Assembly: GCF_900116445.1 (NCBI RefSeq)
Contig: NZ_FPBH01000020.1
Coordinates: forward strand, 124,001 to 188,000
Reading direction: 5' to 3'
Length of the DNA: 64,000 nucleotides
Source: Paraburkholderia aspalathi
GTDB lineage: Bacteria; Pseudomonadota; Gammaproteobacteria; Burkholderiales; Burkholderiaceae
The notes under the pieces were generated by a model, which searched no databases, was not told where the DNA came from, and saw only the letters and a program-made list of their open reading frames with translations. Shown here one piece after another: positions 18,360 through 26,940 of the stretch. Within the stretch, counting starts at the first letter, position 1, and every line of letters starts with the position of its first letter. The position numbers were made by a program, and so were the translations under genes.

Positions 18360-19556
18360 TTACTTCGCCGCGTCTTCCTCGGGTTGCGCAATGCCGAACA
18401 CCTGACGCAGATACGCGAGATAGGCCTTGTCGTCGCACATGTTCTTGCCCGGCGAATCCGACAGTTTCGCCACCGGCTGACCGTTGCAGCGAACCATCTT
18501 GATGACGATCTGCAAGGGGTTGTAGCCCAGGTCGTTTGTCAGATTCGTTCCTACGCCGAATGCCAGCTTGCAGCGGCCGCGGAAACGCTCGTACAGTTGC
18601 AGCACCTTCGGAATGTCGAGTGCGTCGGAGAACACGAGGATCTTCGTGCGCGGGTCGCAGCGGTTCGCCTCGTAGTGCTTGAGCAGGCGCTCGCCCCAGT
18701 CGAACGGGTCGCCGGAATCGTGGCGCGCGCCGTCGAACAGCTTGCAGAAGTACATGTCGAAGTCGCGCAGGAAGGCTTCCATGCCGTACACGTCCGACAG
18801 TGCGATACCCAGGTCGCCGCGATACTCCTTCGCCCACATCTCGAAGCCGAAGATCTGCGAATCGCGCAGCCGCGGACCGAGCGCCTGACACGCCTGCAGG
18901 TATTCATGCGCCATCGTGCCGAGCGGCGTGAGGCTGTGCTTCATCGCGTAAAAGACATTGCTGGTGCCGGCGAATTGTTCGCCGAGGCCGTCTTTCAGCG
19001 TGAGAATCACTTCTTCGTGCCATTGCTTCGAGAAGCGGCGGCGCGTGCCGTAGTCGGCAATCTTGCAGTCGGCGAATTCCGGGCGGGCGCCGAGCAGCTT
19101 GATCTTCTCGACGAGACGGCCGCGCCCTTCACTGTAGTCAGGCTTCTGCTGGGTGTTGCGGAAGTAGACTTCGTTGACGATCGCGAGCATCGGGATCTCG
19201 AACAGGATCGTGTGCAGCCACGGCCCCTTGATCTCGATGTCGATTTCACCATTGCCCTTCGGCGAGGGGGAAATCGAAATGTATTTCTCGTTCAGATGGA
19301 ACAGGGCGAGAAACTCGATGAAGTCGCCCTTGATGAAGCGCATGCGCCGCAGGTAGTCGAGCTCGTCGTCGGTGAAGCGCAGATCGCAGAGCTTGCGCAC
19401 TTCGTCGCGAATCTCGCTGATATACGGCACGAGGTCGACATTCGGCGTGCGGCAGCGAAACCGGTACTCGACATTCGCCGCGGGAAAGTGATGCAACACC
19501 ACTTGCATCATCGTGAACTTGTACAGATCGGTGTCGAGCAGCGAAGTAATAATCAT
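18360..19556 (-). CDS. pncB: Nicotinate phosphoribosyltransferase PncB
   Basis: A 398-residue enzyme of NAD salvage that makes nicotinate mononucleotide from nicotinate and PRPP with ATP hydrolysis. The phosphorylated histidine of the family is probably His217 in PLGTMAHEYLQA. Other landmarks are the N-terminal LLDTDLYKFTM and a C-terminal L-S-D-S-P-G-K. Divergent from fdxA; the lutC-like gene follows after 183 bases. Confidence 0.94.
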   Translation of the reverse strand: MIITSLLDTDLYKFTMMQVVLHHFPAANVEYRFRCRTPNVDLVPYISEIRDEVRKLCDLRFTDDELDYLRRMRFIKGDFIEFLALFHLNEKYISISPSPKGNGEIDIEIKGPWLHTILFEIPMLAIVNEVYFRNTQQKPDYSEGRGRLVEKIKLLGARPEFADCKIADYGTRRRFSKQWHEEVILTLKDGLGEQFAGTSNVFYAMKHSLTPLGTMAHEYLQACQALGPRLRDSQIFGFEMWAKEYRGDLGIALSDVYGMEAFLRDFDMYFCKLFDGARHDSGDPFDWGERLLKHYEANRCDPRTKILVFSDALDIPKVLQLYERFRGRCKLAFGVGTNLTNDLGYNPLQIVIKMVRCNGQPVAKLSDSPGKNMCDDKAYLAYLRQVFGIAQPEEDAAK

Positions 19557-19836
19557 GATGGTGCGAACTGGACTGCAGGAAAAACGGAAGGCTTGGCTCG
19601 ACCAACCGCGTCAACCCATGCGCGTGCGGCGCGCCCCGTGCGCGCCAACCTGACGCATGTTACCCGAATGCATCCGGATTCAGCGCGTCGGCGGGCGGCG
19701 CTCGCCGGACGCCATAAACTAATCACAAAAACGTATAAAAGCCGTTGCCCGATGCTGCATGCGGCTCTTGACGTTACGTTACAATAGCGCTTTTGGCGTT
19801 TCGCCTCCCCTGATTCCGCATGCAGGAGCTGCCTGA

Positions 19837-20160
19837 ATGACTCACGTTGTGACCGAAAGCTGCATCAAGTGCCGCTATACCGACTGCGTCGATGTGTGCC
19901 CGGTGGACTGCTTTCGCGAAGGTCCCAACTTCCTCGCGATCGACCCCGATGAATGCATCGACTGCGCCGTGTGCGTGGCCGAATGCCCGGTGAACGCCAT
20001 TTATGCCGAAGAAGACGTGCCGGGCGACCAGCAGCACTTCACCGAGCTGAATGCCGATCTCGCGAAGAACTGGCCGAGCATCACCAAGACCAAAGCGCCG
20101 CTGCCGGAAGCCGACGAATTCAAGGACGTGAAGGAAAAGCTGGCCCTGCTCGTACGCTGA
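19837..20160 (+). CDS. fdxA: Seven-iron ferredoxin FdxA
   Basis: A 107-residue ferredoxin of the Azotobacter FdI type with one [3Fe-4S] and one [4Fe-4S] cluster. Cysteines at 9, 17, 21 and the CIDCAVCVAECP motif at 40-51 supply ligands; the additional acidic C-terminal helix region is typical. An AGGAG ribosome-binding site lies 10 bases before the ATG. A TACAAT -10-like element is at 19780-19785 but no properly spaced -35 box was found. Divergent from pncB. Confidence 0.93.
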   Translation: MTHVVTESCIKCRYTDCVDVCPVDCFREGPNFLAIDPDECIDCAVCVAECPVNAIYAEEDVPGDQQHFTELNADLAKNWPSITKTKAPLPEADEFKDVKEKLALLVR

Positions 20161-20219
20161 GCGGCGCCGCGCCCGCCCCTGCCGTTGCATTCGGACCAAA
20201 TCGAGATGAATGCAGGGTA

Positions 20220-20248
20220 TTGACAGGCGTCTAGTCACCTCCTACAAT
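20220..20248 (+). promoter_or_regulatory. Strong sigma-70 promoter for tRNA-Asn genes
   Basis: TTGACA at 20220-20225 and TACAAT at 20243-20248 with a 17-base spacer, ending 28 bases before the first tRNA gene. It is a near-perfect consensus promoter. Confidence 0.88.
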
Positions 20249-20276
20249 TTCGCTTCTCTGCTGTTTGTTGTTCTGT

Positions 20277-20352
20277 TCCTCGATAGCTCAGTCGGTAGAG
20301 CGCCGGACTGTTAATCCGTAGGTCCCTGGTTCGAGCCCAGGTCGAGGAGCCA
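20277..20352 (+). tRNA. tRNA-Asn (anticodon GTT), copy 1
   Basis: A 76-base cloverleaf: acceptor stem TCCTCGA/TCGAGGA, discriminator G, encoded CCA, D-loop AGCTCAGTCGGTAGAG, anticodon GTT at 20310-20312, and T-arm with GGTTCGAGCC. Confidence 0.98.
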
Positions 20353-20360
20353 AGAATTGC

Positions 20361-20390
20361 AAAAGCCCGTTAACCAATACGGGCTTTTTT
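20361..20390 (+). terminator. Intrinsic terminator between the two tRNA-Asn genes
   Basis: AAAAGCCCGT, loop TAACCAAT, ACGGGCTTTTTT. It lies eight bases after copy 1, so only read-through transcripts would reach copy 2 unless a cryptic promoter exists. Confidence 0.88.
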
Positions 20391-20414
20391 ATGTAGATCA
20401 AGTTGTACTGCTGT

Positions 20415-20490
20415 TCCTCGATAGCTCAGTCGGTAGAGCGCCGGACTGTTAATCCGTAGGTCCCTGGTTCGAGCCCAGGTCGAGGAGCCA
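20415..20490 (+). tRNA. tRNA-Asn (anticodon GTT), copy 2
   Basis: Identical over all 76 bases to copy 1, with encoded CCA. Only 24 bases separate it from the preceding terminator and no promoter is visible there. Confidence 0.98.
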
Positions 20491-20498
20491 AAAATTTG

Positions 20499-20528
20499 AA
20501 AGGCCCGCATTCGTGCGGGCCTTTTTGT
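20499..20528 (+). terminator. Intrinsic terminator after tRNA-Asn copy 2
   Basis: AAAGGCCCGCA, loop TTCG, TGCGGGCCTTTTTG; strong stem followed by T residues. Confidence 0.9.
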
Positions 20529-20566
20529 TTTGGTCTGGCCTTTTGGTCTGGCCTTTTGGTCTGCCC
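20528..20566. repeat. 13-bp tandem repeat downstream of tRNA-Asn
   Basis: Unit TTTTGGTCTGGCC: two perfect copies and a third ending in CTGCCC. It overlaps the tail of the terminator. Confidence 0.9.
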
Positions 20567-20745
20567 TATTTCAATGCCGGATCCGGTGGCTTGAATCGAG
20601 GGGCGACGTGGTCGGCTCCGGCCGGAAGATAGCGCATGACCTGGCGCATTTGCACTGACCCTCTGGCGGCCACACCGTTATACGATGGTGCTTTATCGGC
20701 GCGGATCTCTCGCGCCCAACCCAAGCACTCATTCCCGGCCCTCCC

Positions 20746-21222
20746 ATGAAACCCACCGTGATGCGCCTTGCGCTTGCAGCCGCCACAGCCCTTTCCATCC
20801 CACTCGTTCACAGCGAAGAAGTCGCCAGCGTCAATACCAACTTCCGCATTACCGGCTCCGACCGCGTGGTCGTCGAGGCTTATGACGATCCGCTCGTCCA
20901 GGGCGTGACCTGCTATGTCTCGCGGGCACGCACGGGCGGCGTCAAGGGCACGCTCGGCATCGCCGAAGATCCGACCGAAGCATCGATCGCTTGCCGGCAA
21001 GTGGGAGCGATTCATTTCACCGGCCCCGTGAAGCAGCAATCCGATGTGTTCTCGGTCAGCATGTCGCTGATCTTCAAATCGCTGCATGTGGTGCGAGTGG
21101 TCGACGCGAAGCGCAACACGCTGGTGTACATGACGTACAGCGATCGTGTAGTCAGCGGCAGCGCGAAAAACAGCGTGAGCGCCGTGCCGATGCCGGCCGG
21201 CACGACGATTCCTGTCAAGTAA
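20746..21222 (+). CDS. creA: CreA-family secreted protein
   Basis: A 158-residue protein with a signal peptide (about residues 1-23) followed by a CreA-like domain: I-T-G-S-D-R-V-V-V-E-A-Y-D-D-P and V-Q-G-V-T-C-Y-V-S, then I-A-C-R-Q-V-G. CreA is a conserved periplasmic protein without an assigned biochemical role. The gene is alone on the plus strand between the tRNA pair and the AraC regulator. Confidence 0.88.
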   Translation: MKPTVMRLALAAATALSIPLVHSEEVASVNTNFRITGSDRVVVEAYDDPLVQGVTCYVSRARTGGVKGTLGIAEDPTEASIACRQVGAIHFTGPVKQQSDVFSVSMSLIFKSLHVVRVVDAKRNTLVYMTYSDRVVSGSAKNSVSAVPMPAGTTIPVK

Positions 21223-21339
21223 TCGCCGCCCCGCGGCCACGCTCACTACGCAAGAACGTACACGCATGCGTGACCGCAACGGCCGCGGCGCGCTACACTG
21301 ACCGGTCATGCCGGACCGCAGGATCGCCAGACTTTCACC

Positions 21340-22167
21340 ATGACCGCCCATCGTTTCCAGGATTCCGCCCGCTACTGGCGCACGCCGCTTTTGCCCGGCG
21401 CGGATCTGCTCACGGCGGAATATCACGATCACGAGTTCTCGCCGCATTGGCACGACGCGTACACGATTCCCGTGATCGTCGCGGGAGCCGAGGGCTATCG
21501 GTACCTCGGTTCGGACTATGTCGCCGAAGCGGGCAGCGTGCCGATCATCAATCCCGGCGAACTGCACACGGGTTCCAAGGCTGTCGAAGCGGGCTGGCGC
21601 TATCGCGTGATGTATGCGCCGGTGGATTTCATTCACGAGCTTGCCAACGACGTTGCCGGCAAGCCGCAAGCATTGCCGTGGTTCGCGCCGGGCGTCATCC
21701 GCGATCCCGATCTGGCGCAGCGGCTGGCACGTGCGCACTGTCTGCTGGAGGCCGGCGATGATCCGCTCGCCGCCGAGGCCGCGATGCTCGACGCGTTGTC
21801 CACCCTGCTGGTCCGCTACGCGCAAACGCAGCCGGAAGCGTGGCGCCTCGCCGCCGACGACGCCCGCGTCGCGACAATGCAGGAGCGCCTGACCGGCGAC
21901 CTCGCCGAAGCTGTCACGTTGGCCGAAGTCGCGCGGGCAGCGGGACTCTCGCCCTTCCACGCCGCGCGCCTTTTCACGCAGACCACCGGATTGCCGCCCC
22001 ACGCATGGCGCAACCAGGTGCGCTTGCAGCGCGCGCTCGCGCCATTGCGAGCGGGCGTTTCCGTAACGGATGTCGCCGCGGCGAGCGGTTTCACGGATCA
22101 AAGCCATTTCACGCGCCATTTCCGCCGCATGTTCGGCGTGCCGCCGGGGCGCTGGCAAGGCAACTGA
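21340..22167 (+). CDS. AraC-family transcriptional regulator with cupin-like sensor domain
   Basis: A 275-residue regulator. The N-terminal AraC-binding/cupin domain has E-Y-H-D-H-E-F-S-P-H-W-H-D (about 27-39). The C-terminal double helix-turn-helix has LAEVARAAGLSPFHAARLF and VTDVAAASGFTDQSHFTRHF. It lies directly upstream of azlC-azlD in the same direction, so it probably controls that amino-acid exporter pair; this is inferred from context. Confidence 0.88.
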   Translation: MTAHRFQDSARYWRTPLLPGADLLTAEYHDHEFSPHWHDAYTIPVIVAGAEGYRYLGSDYVAEAGSVPIINPGELHTGSKAVEAGWRYRVMYAPVDFIHELANDVAGKPQALPWFAPGVIRDPDLAQRLARAHCLLEAGDDPLAAEAAMLDALSTLLVRYAQTQPEAWRLAADDARVATMQERLTGDLAEAVTLAEVARAAGLSPFHAARLFTQTTGLPPHAWRNQVRLQRALAPLRAGVSVTDVAAASGFTDQSHFTRHFRRMFGVPPGRWQGN

Positions 22168-22251
22168 CGCACGCTTCGCCCCCACCTACCGCAAGACCAC
22201 CGCAAGAACGTACAAGCCCCGTCCGCCACCAGTCGCTATGCTTCCCGAATC

Positions 22252-22266
22252 AAGGAGGCAAGATTG
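22252..22266 (+). promoter_or_regulatory. Strong ribosome-binding site selecting the TTG start of azlC
   Basis: AAGGAGG at 22252-22258 lies five bases before the TTG at 22264. It matches the anti-Shine-Dalgarno sequence perfectly and supports the non-ATG start. Confidence 0.85.
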
Positions 22267-23103
22267 ACCCATTCCAACCCAGGCCAGCCCTCAAGCGCAG
22301 GCCACTTAAAAGAATTCACCGCCGGCGCGCGCGACATCATCCCGATGATGGTCGGCGCAGCGCCCTTCGGCGTGATCTTCGGCACCCTGGTCGCATCCGG
22401 CCCGCTGCATCTATGGCACGGGCAGTTGATGTCGCTCGTCGTGTTCGCCGGTTCGGCGCAATTCATCGCGCTGGGCCTGATCGCCGGCCACGCGAGTTTT
22501 GCGGTGATCTGGGCGACCACGCTCGTCGTCAACCTGCGTCACGTGCTGTATAGCGCGACGCTCGCGCCGCACGTCGCGCACCTGCCCTCGCGCTGGCGCT
22601 GGGCGCTCGGCGCGCTGCTCACCGACGAAGTCTTCGCGGTCGCGTGGGAACATTACCGGCATCGCGAGCCCGGCACGGTCGGCCCGCACTACTTCTTTGG
22701 CGCGGGTCTGGCCATGTACCTGAACTGGCAGCTCTGGACCGTCGCCGGCCTGCTGTTCGGCGCTGCCTTTCCGGGCCTGCAGTCGCTCGGGCTCGATTTT
22801 GCGATGGTCGCCACGTTCATCGCGATCGTCGTGCCGCAGCTCGTCGCAGTGCGCTATATCGCGGCGGCCGCGACCGCGGGCACGCTGGCTTTCTTCTGGC
22901 AGGCGTGGCCGTACAAGCTCGGCCTGCTCGGCGCCGTGTTCGCGGGCGTCGCAATCGGTGTCCTGCTGTCGGCGCCGCGCTTTGGGCGAGGCGCGCGGGG
23001 CAATCCCGAATCCTCGCGAGCAGCGTCGCGTGAAAGCCCACAGGGCCCCCGCCGGGACGCCCCGCGGAAAACCTCGAAGGAAACCATGGAGGCATCGCGA
23101 TGA
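22264..23103 (+). CDS. azlC: AzlC-family branched-chain amino acid exporter, large subunit
   Basis: A 279-residue membrane protein with the AzlC (YgaZ-like) signature region P-F-G-V-I-F-G-T, F-A-G-S-A-Q-F-I-A-L-G and N-L-R-H-V-L-Y-S. With AzlD/YgaH it exports branched-chain amino acids or related compounds. It starts at TTG with a near-ideal ribosome-binding site. About 40 Arg/Ser-rich residues follow the last membrane segment, a longer tail than usual. The stop overlaps the azlD start (ATGA). Confidence 0.9.
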   Translation: MTHSNPGQPSSAGHLKEFTAGARDIIPMMVGAAPFGVIFGTLVASGPLHLWHGQLMSLVVFAGSAQFIALGLIAGHASFAVIWATTLVVNLRHVLYSATLAPHVAHLPSRWRWALGALLTDEVFAVAWEHYRHREPGTVGPHYFFGAGLAMYLNWQLWTVAGLLFGAAFPGLQSLGLDFAMVATFIAIVVPQLVAVRYIAAAATAGTLAFFWQAWPYKLGLLGAVFAGVAIGVLLSAPRFGRGARGNPESSRAASRESPQGPRRDAPRKTSKETMEASR

Positions 23104-23423
23104 ACTACGTCGTTCTGATCCTCGGCATGGCCGCCATTACGTGGGTGATCCGCGCCGCCGTCTTCGTGCTCGGCGACCGGCTGGTGTTTCCGCCGCTCGT
23201 GCGCACCGCGCTCGGCTTCGTGCCCGTTACCGTGCTGACGGCGATCATCGTCCCGATGGCGGTTTCGCCGCACGGCGCCGACGCCGAACTGACCTGGCGC
23301 AATCCGCAACTGGTCGGGGCGCTGGCCGCCATCGTCGTCAGCGCACTGACGCGGCGACCGCTCCTGACCATTGCGGTCGGTCTGACAGTCTTTTTTGTCT
23401 GGCAAGGCGTTGTGCTTAAATAG
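23100..23423 (+). CDS. azlD: AzlD-family exporter, small subunit
   Basis: A 107-residue protein with about four hydrophobic helices, the small partner of AzlC. Landmarks are T-W-V-I-R-A, the L-G-F-V-P-V-T-V-L-T-A helix and R-N-P-Q-L-V-G-A. Overlaps azlC by four bases, consistent with equimolar translation. Confidence 0.9.
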   Translation: MNYVVLILGMAAITWVIRAAVFVLGDRLVFPPLVRTALGFVPVTVLTAIIVPMAVSPHGADAELTWRNPQLVGALAAIVVSALTRRPLLTIAVGLTVFFVWQGVVLK

Positions 23424-23764
23424 GCGCAGCTCATAGCGCTGCTCGAGGCCGACATCCCGCGCAAACGGCGCCCACGTTGCCATAGACGCCAGGCGCGGCG
23501 GCCTCGCCACAGGGCGCTCCCCGCCGCGCGCTGCCCTCGCAGGCGACGCATCCCTCTAAAGCCGTCGCCAACGCCCCCCACACCCTTAAGTTTTCCCTGA
23601 ATCCGCCGATATGAAGTCGAGGTCCGCTCATCGGGATACGTCCCGCTGGTTACGCGGCAACAGGCAGGATTCAACCGCGCCAGCACGGGCGTCGCGTCTC
23701 ACGGGGTTAGTGCGCGAACCGCCGACATGACAATGCAGCGCGGCAGGACCAAACGGGATAACAC
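23424..23764. other. Intergenic region after azlD, nothing recognised
   Basis: This 341-base GC-rich stretch has no credible open frame, clear terminator or consensus promoter. It presumably contains the promoter of the following hypothetical gene. Confidence 0.5.
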
Positions 23765-24532
23765 ATGGGTCAAATCACCCTCACGCTCAAAGACGAGACC
23801 ATTGCGACGCTGCGCAAGGACTTCGACGCTTTTCTGCGGGTTTCGCTGAAGCTCGATCCGCAGTTCGCGACGCCGTCGTTTGAGGATTTTTTGCGCGCCA
23901 AGCTGCTCGACAACATGGTGCCGCTAACCGAACACGCGGTTCAGCGGATGTTGCAGGGTGGCCAGTACGCATGGGCAAAACGCACGCTGGACAAGGAATT
24001 CCCGGACGTCGTCGCGATTCTGATGAGGCAGGCGGGAGAATTCGGTTTCGGCTTTGCGGCCCGCTCGGAATGGACGCCGGAAGAGCTCACCAAGCAGTGC
24101 CGCGACTGGGCGGCGGCCATCGTCAAGGAAGCGGAAGGCGACGCAGTGCTGATCGATCCGCTCGCGGCGCAGATCAAGAGCGCCGCGCAGGACATTCAGG
24201 CGCTCGAGGAAGTTATGCAGACGCCGGCCTGGCGTCTGGTGGAATCGCTGCGTCAGCGCGTCTACGAAGCGAAAGTGGCGTGCGAAACGAGCGTGGGTAG
24301 CACGGCGCGCGAAAAGCTCGGCGAACTGCGCGGACTCCTGCGCCTCGGCATTTCGCACGGCTCGTTCCAGAAACAGGAAGCGCAGCAGATCATGGAATAT
24401 CTGCGTCTGCTGAAGCCGGAAATCTTCGTCGAAGAACCGTATGACGTGTTCTCACGCCTCGCCGCCTGGCTACGCAATTTCTTTGTGCCGCCGCGTCCGG
24501 CGCCGCAACAGCAACAACGGCAGTCGCGGTAA
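23765..24532 (+). CDS. Conserved-looking protein of unknown function
   Basis: A 255-residue protein that I cannot place in a named family. It appears soluble and largely helical, with a charged middle (about 110-190) and a Pro/Gln-rich C-terminus ending in a run of glutamines. Codon use matches its neighbours, so it is likely a real gene. It faces the helicase gene convergently with eight bases between them. Confidence 0.75.
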   Translation: MGQITLTLKDETIATLRKDFDAFLRVSLKLDPQFATPSFEDFLRAKLLDNMVPLTEHAVQRMLQGGQYAWAKRTLDKEFPDVVAILMRQAGEFGFGFAARSEWTPEELTKQCRDWAAAIVKEAEGDAVLIDPLAAQIKSAAQDIQALEEVMQTPAWRLVESLRQRVYEAKVACETSVGSTAREKLGELRGLLRLGISHGSFQKQEAQQIMEYLRLLKPEIFVEEPYDVFSRLAAWLRNFFVPPRPAPQQQQRQSR

Positions 24533-24540
24533 AAGCAGGT

Positions 24541-24741
24541 TCAGTCCCACATCTTTCTGAGCTTCGCGCCGATCTCGATCTTCGCCTGCGCCGCCGCGGC
24601 CAGTCCCGCCGCTGTCGGCGCGCTCGGCACGGGCACGCGCGGCCAGGCGTAGGCGTCGAACAAAGGCATCAGATGCGCCGGAATGAAGCGCGTGCGCGAC
24701 GCCCACACATGACGGTCACCCATATGCGTCTGGTTGTGCAC
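24541..24741 (-). other. Displaced C-terminal coding segment of the helicase
   Basis: In another frame from the main helicase frame, this stretch encodes VHNQTHMGDRHVWASR and continues to F-I-P-A-H-L-M-P-L-F, ending in K-M-W-D before a TGA at 24541. It resembles the normal end of UvrD-like helicases of this type and joins to the main frame if one base is restored at about 24742. Confidence 0.85.
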
Positions 24742-26750
24742 GCAAAGCGCTGCGGCACGACGATATGCAGGTCTTCCTTCGCGCGCGTCATCGCTACGTA
24801 TAACAGGCGGCGTTCCTCGTCGATTTCCTCTTCACTGCCCGTGCCGAGATCGGACGGAATGCAACCGTCGACGCCATTCAGCACGAACACGTTGCGCCAC
24901 TCCTGACCTTTCGCCGAATGGATCGTGGACAGGATCAGGTAGTCCTCGTCGATCAAAGGCACGCCCGATTCGTCACTGGTGGCGTCGGGCGGATCGAGCG
25001 TCAGCTCGGTCAGGAAGCGTTCGCGCGACGCATAGGTGCCCGCGATGCTTTCCATCTGCAGCACATCCGCATGACGGATCGCCGCGTCCTCGTGATTGCG
25101 CTCGAGATGCGGCTCGTACCAGCGCCGCACCATCTCGAACTCGGCGGGCCACGGCGTCTGCCGCCCGTACACGCTCGACATCAGCTTGACGAACGGATGC
25201 CAGTCCTCCTGCGCGCGAGCGGGCGGCGCAAAGGCGGCCAGCGCGCCACCGGCGCTGTGGGTGAAATCGGCCGGATCGCCGTCACGCGCCCGCGCCACAA
25301 CCTCGTCCAGCACCTTCGCAGCGGTGGCAGGGCCGATGCCCGGCAGCAATTGCACGACGCGAAAACCCGCGACACGGTCGCGCGGATTCTCCGCCCAGCG
25401 GAGCACTGCGAGCACATCCTTGACGTGCACCGAATCGAGAAACTTCAGGCCGCCGAACTTCACGAACGGAATGTTGCGCCGGGTCAGTTCGATCTCGAGC
25501 GCGGCGCTGTGATGCGCGGCGCGAAACAGCACCGCCTGTGACTTGAGCTTCATGCCCTGCTCGCGCGCTTCGAGCACCTGTTCGGCGATATAGCGCGCCT
25601 GATCCGCTTCGTCGGCGACCGTCACCAGACGCGGGCGCTGCGCCGACGCTTTGTCGGTCCACAGATTCTTCGTATAGCGCTCGCTGGCGAGCTCGATCAC
25701 CGCGTTCGACGCCGCCAGAATCGGCCCGGTTGAGCGGTAATTGCGCTCAAGCGTGATCTGCCTCGCAGGCGGATTGAAGTGCGCCGGGAAGTCGAGAATA
25801 TTGCGCACGGTCGCGCCGCGAAACGAATAGATCGACTGGGCGTCGTCGCCGACCACGGTCAGGCCGCGGCCGTCGGGTTTCAGCGCGAGCAGGATCGACG
25901 CCTGCAGGCGGTTGGTGTCCTGATACTCGTCGACCAGCACGTGATCGAAGCGCGCCGACAGATCGGCCGCGATCGCCGGCTCCACGGCCATATGCGACCA
26001 GTAGAGCAGCAAATCGTCGTAATCGAGCACGCTCTGCTTCTGCTTGGCTTCGACGTATGCGGCGAACAGCATGCGCAAATCGGCTTCCCACTCGCGGCAC
26101 CAGGGAAAGGCACTGTTGAGCACGTCGGCAAGCGACGCGCCGGTGTTCACCACGCGCGAGTAAATCGCAAAGCAGGTGCCTTTAGCCGGAAAGCGCCGCT
26201 CTTTCGCCGACAAACCGAGCTCGTGGCGCACGAGATTCATCAGGTCGGCGGAATCCTCGCGGTCGTTAATCGTGAAGGCGGGCGCGAGGCCGATCAGGTC
26301 CGCGTATTCGCGCAAAAGCCGCGCGCCGACGCTGTGGAAGGTCCCGGACCAGGTCAGCCCTTGCGCCAGCGCAGCCCGCGTACCGAGCGCCGCTCCGGCG
26401 ATGCGCGTGACACGGCGGGTCATTTCGAGCGCGGCGCGGCGTGAGAAGGTCAACAGCAGAATACGGCGCGGATCGGCGCCCTTCACCACCAGATTGGCGA
26501 CCCGGTGCGCCAGTGTGTTGGTCTTGCCGGAGCCGGCCCCCGCGATCACCAGCAGCGCGCCCGGCGGCGCGTTAGGGCTGTCTGCGCCATATTCGACGGC
26601 TTCGCGTTGCGCGTCGTTGAGCTTTGCCAGCCAGGCGGCGGTATCGTTATCTGTACCGGAAGCAGACGGAGGCGAAGATTCAGCGACGGAGAGCACAGTG
26701 GATTCGGGCCTGAGGTGGAATTGACGCGGCGACGCATACTGTATATCCAT
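24669..26750 (-). CDS. UvrD/Rep-family ATP-dependent DNA helicase, frameshifted near the 3' end
   Basis: A superfamily-1A helicase. Walker A is AGAGSGKT; Walker B/motif II is VDEYQDTNR, motif III GDDAQSIYSFRGA, motif IV LERNYRST and motif VI VAMTRAKEDLHI. After VVPQRF at 24744 the frame runs into 25 unrelated residues. The expected family C-terminus (VHNQTHMGDRHVW and onwards) is present in another frame starting at 24741. One base appears to be missing between 24744 and 24741, by mutation or sequencing error. The ATG at 26750 overlaps a LexA-like box; the GTG at 26696 is a plausible alternative start. Confidence 0.85.
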   Translation of the reverse strand: MDIQYASPRQFHLRPESTVLSVAESSPPSASGTDNDTAAWLAKLNDAQREAVEYGADSPNAPPGALLVIAGAGSGKTNTLAHRVANLVVKGADPRRILLLTFSRRAALEMTRRVTRIAGAALGTRAALAQGLTWSGTFHSVGARLLREYADLIGLAPAFTINDREDSADLMNLVRHELGLSAKERRFPAKGTCFAIYSRVVNTGASLADVLNSAFPWCREWEADLRMLFAAYVEAKQKQSVLDYDDLLLYWSHMAVEPAIAADLSARFDHVLVDEYQDTNRLQASILLALKPDGRGLTVVGDDAQSIYSFRGATVRNILDFPAHFNPPARQITLERNYRSTGPILAASNAVIELASERYTKNLWTDKASAQRPRLVTVADEADQARYIAEQVLEAREQGMKLKSQAVLFRAAHHSAALEIELTRRNIPFVKFGGLKFLDSVHVKDVLAVLRWAENPRDRVAGFRVVQLLPGIGPATAAKVLDEVVARARDGDPADFTHSAGGALAAFAPPARAQEDWHPFVKLMSSVYGRQTPWPAEFEMVRRWYEPHLERNHEDAAIRHADVLQMESIAGTYASRERFLTELTLDPPDATSDESGVPLIDEDYLILSTIHSAKGQEWRNVFVLNGVDGCIPSDLGTGSEEEIDEERRLLYVAMTRAKEDLHIVVPQRFACTTRRIWVTVMCGRRARASFRRI

Positions 26751-26757
26751 ACAAGTA
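26737..26757. promoter_or_regulatory. LexA (SOS) box at the helicase promoter
   Basis: CTGT at 26739-26742, eight bases, then ACAA at 26751-26754: one mismatch from the CTGT-N8-ACAG consensus, with AT-rich centre ATATCCAT. It overlaps the proposed ATG, or lies 43-60 bases upstream of the alternative GTG start. SOS control fits the known LexA regulation of uvrD. Confidence 0.7.
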
Positions 26758-26798
26758 TCGGAGACAAGCGACCCTTTTTTCCGTCCCGCATCCCAAAA

Positions 26799-26838
26799 GA
26801 AATGGCCCGGACGCATACGCGCTCCGGGCCGTTTCATT
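26799..26838 (-). terminator. Likely terminator of the secreted-protein gene
   Basis: The stem GGCCCGGA (26804-26811) / TCCGGGCC (26823-26830) is followed on the minus strand by ATTTCTTTT. It is positioned to end transcription from the 26941-27396 gene before the helicase promoter. Confidence 0.65.
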
Positions 26839-26940
26839 GCCAAGACACAGCGAGACGTTCACGACGCCCCGCGGCAAGGCTGGTTGAGGCAGCGGCTAAG
26901 CTTGTCGCCACGCCTTGTGGTTCATCAGAACAACTCAGGC

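Noticed and set aside
19768..19785. TTGACG plus TACAAT as an fdxA promoter pair
   Set aside because: The two boxes are separated by only six bases, far from the 16-18 needed.
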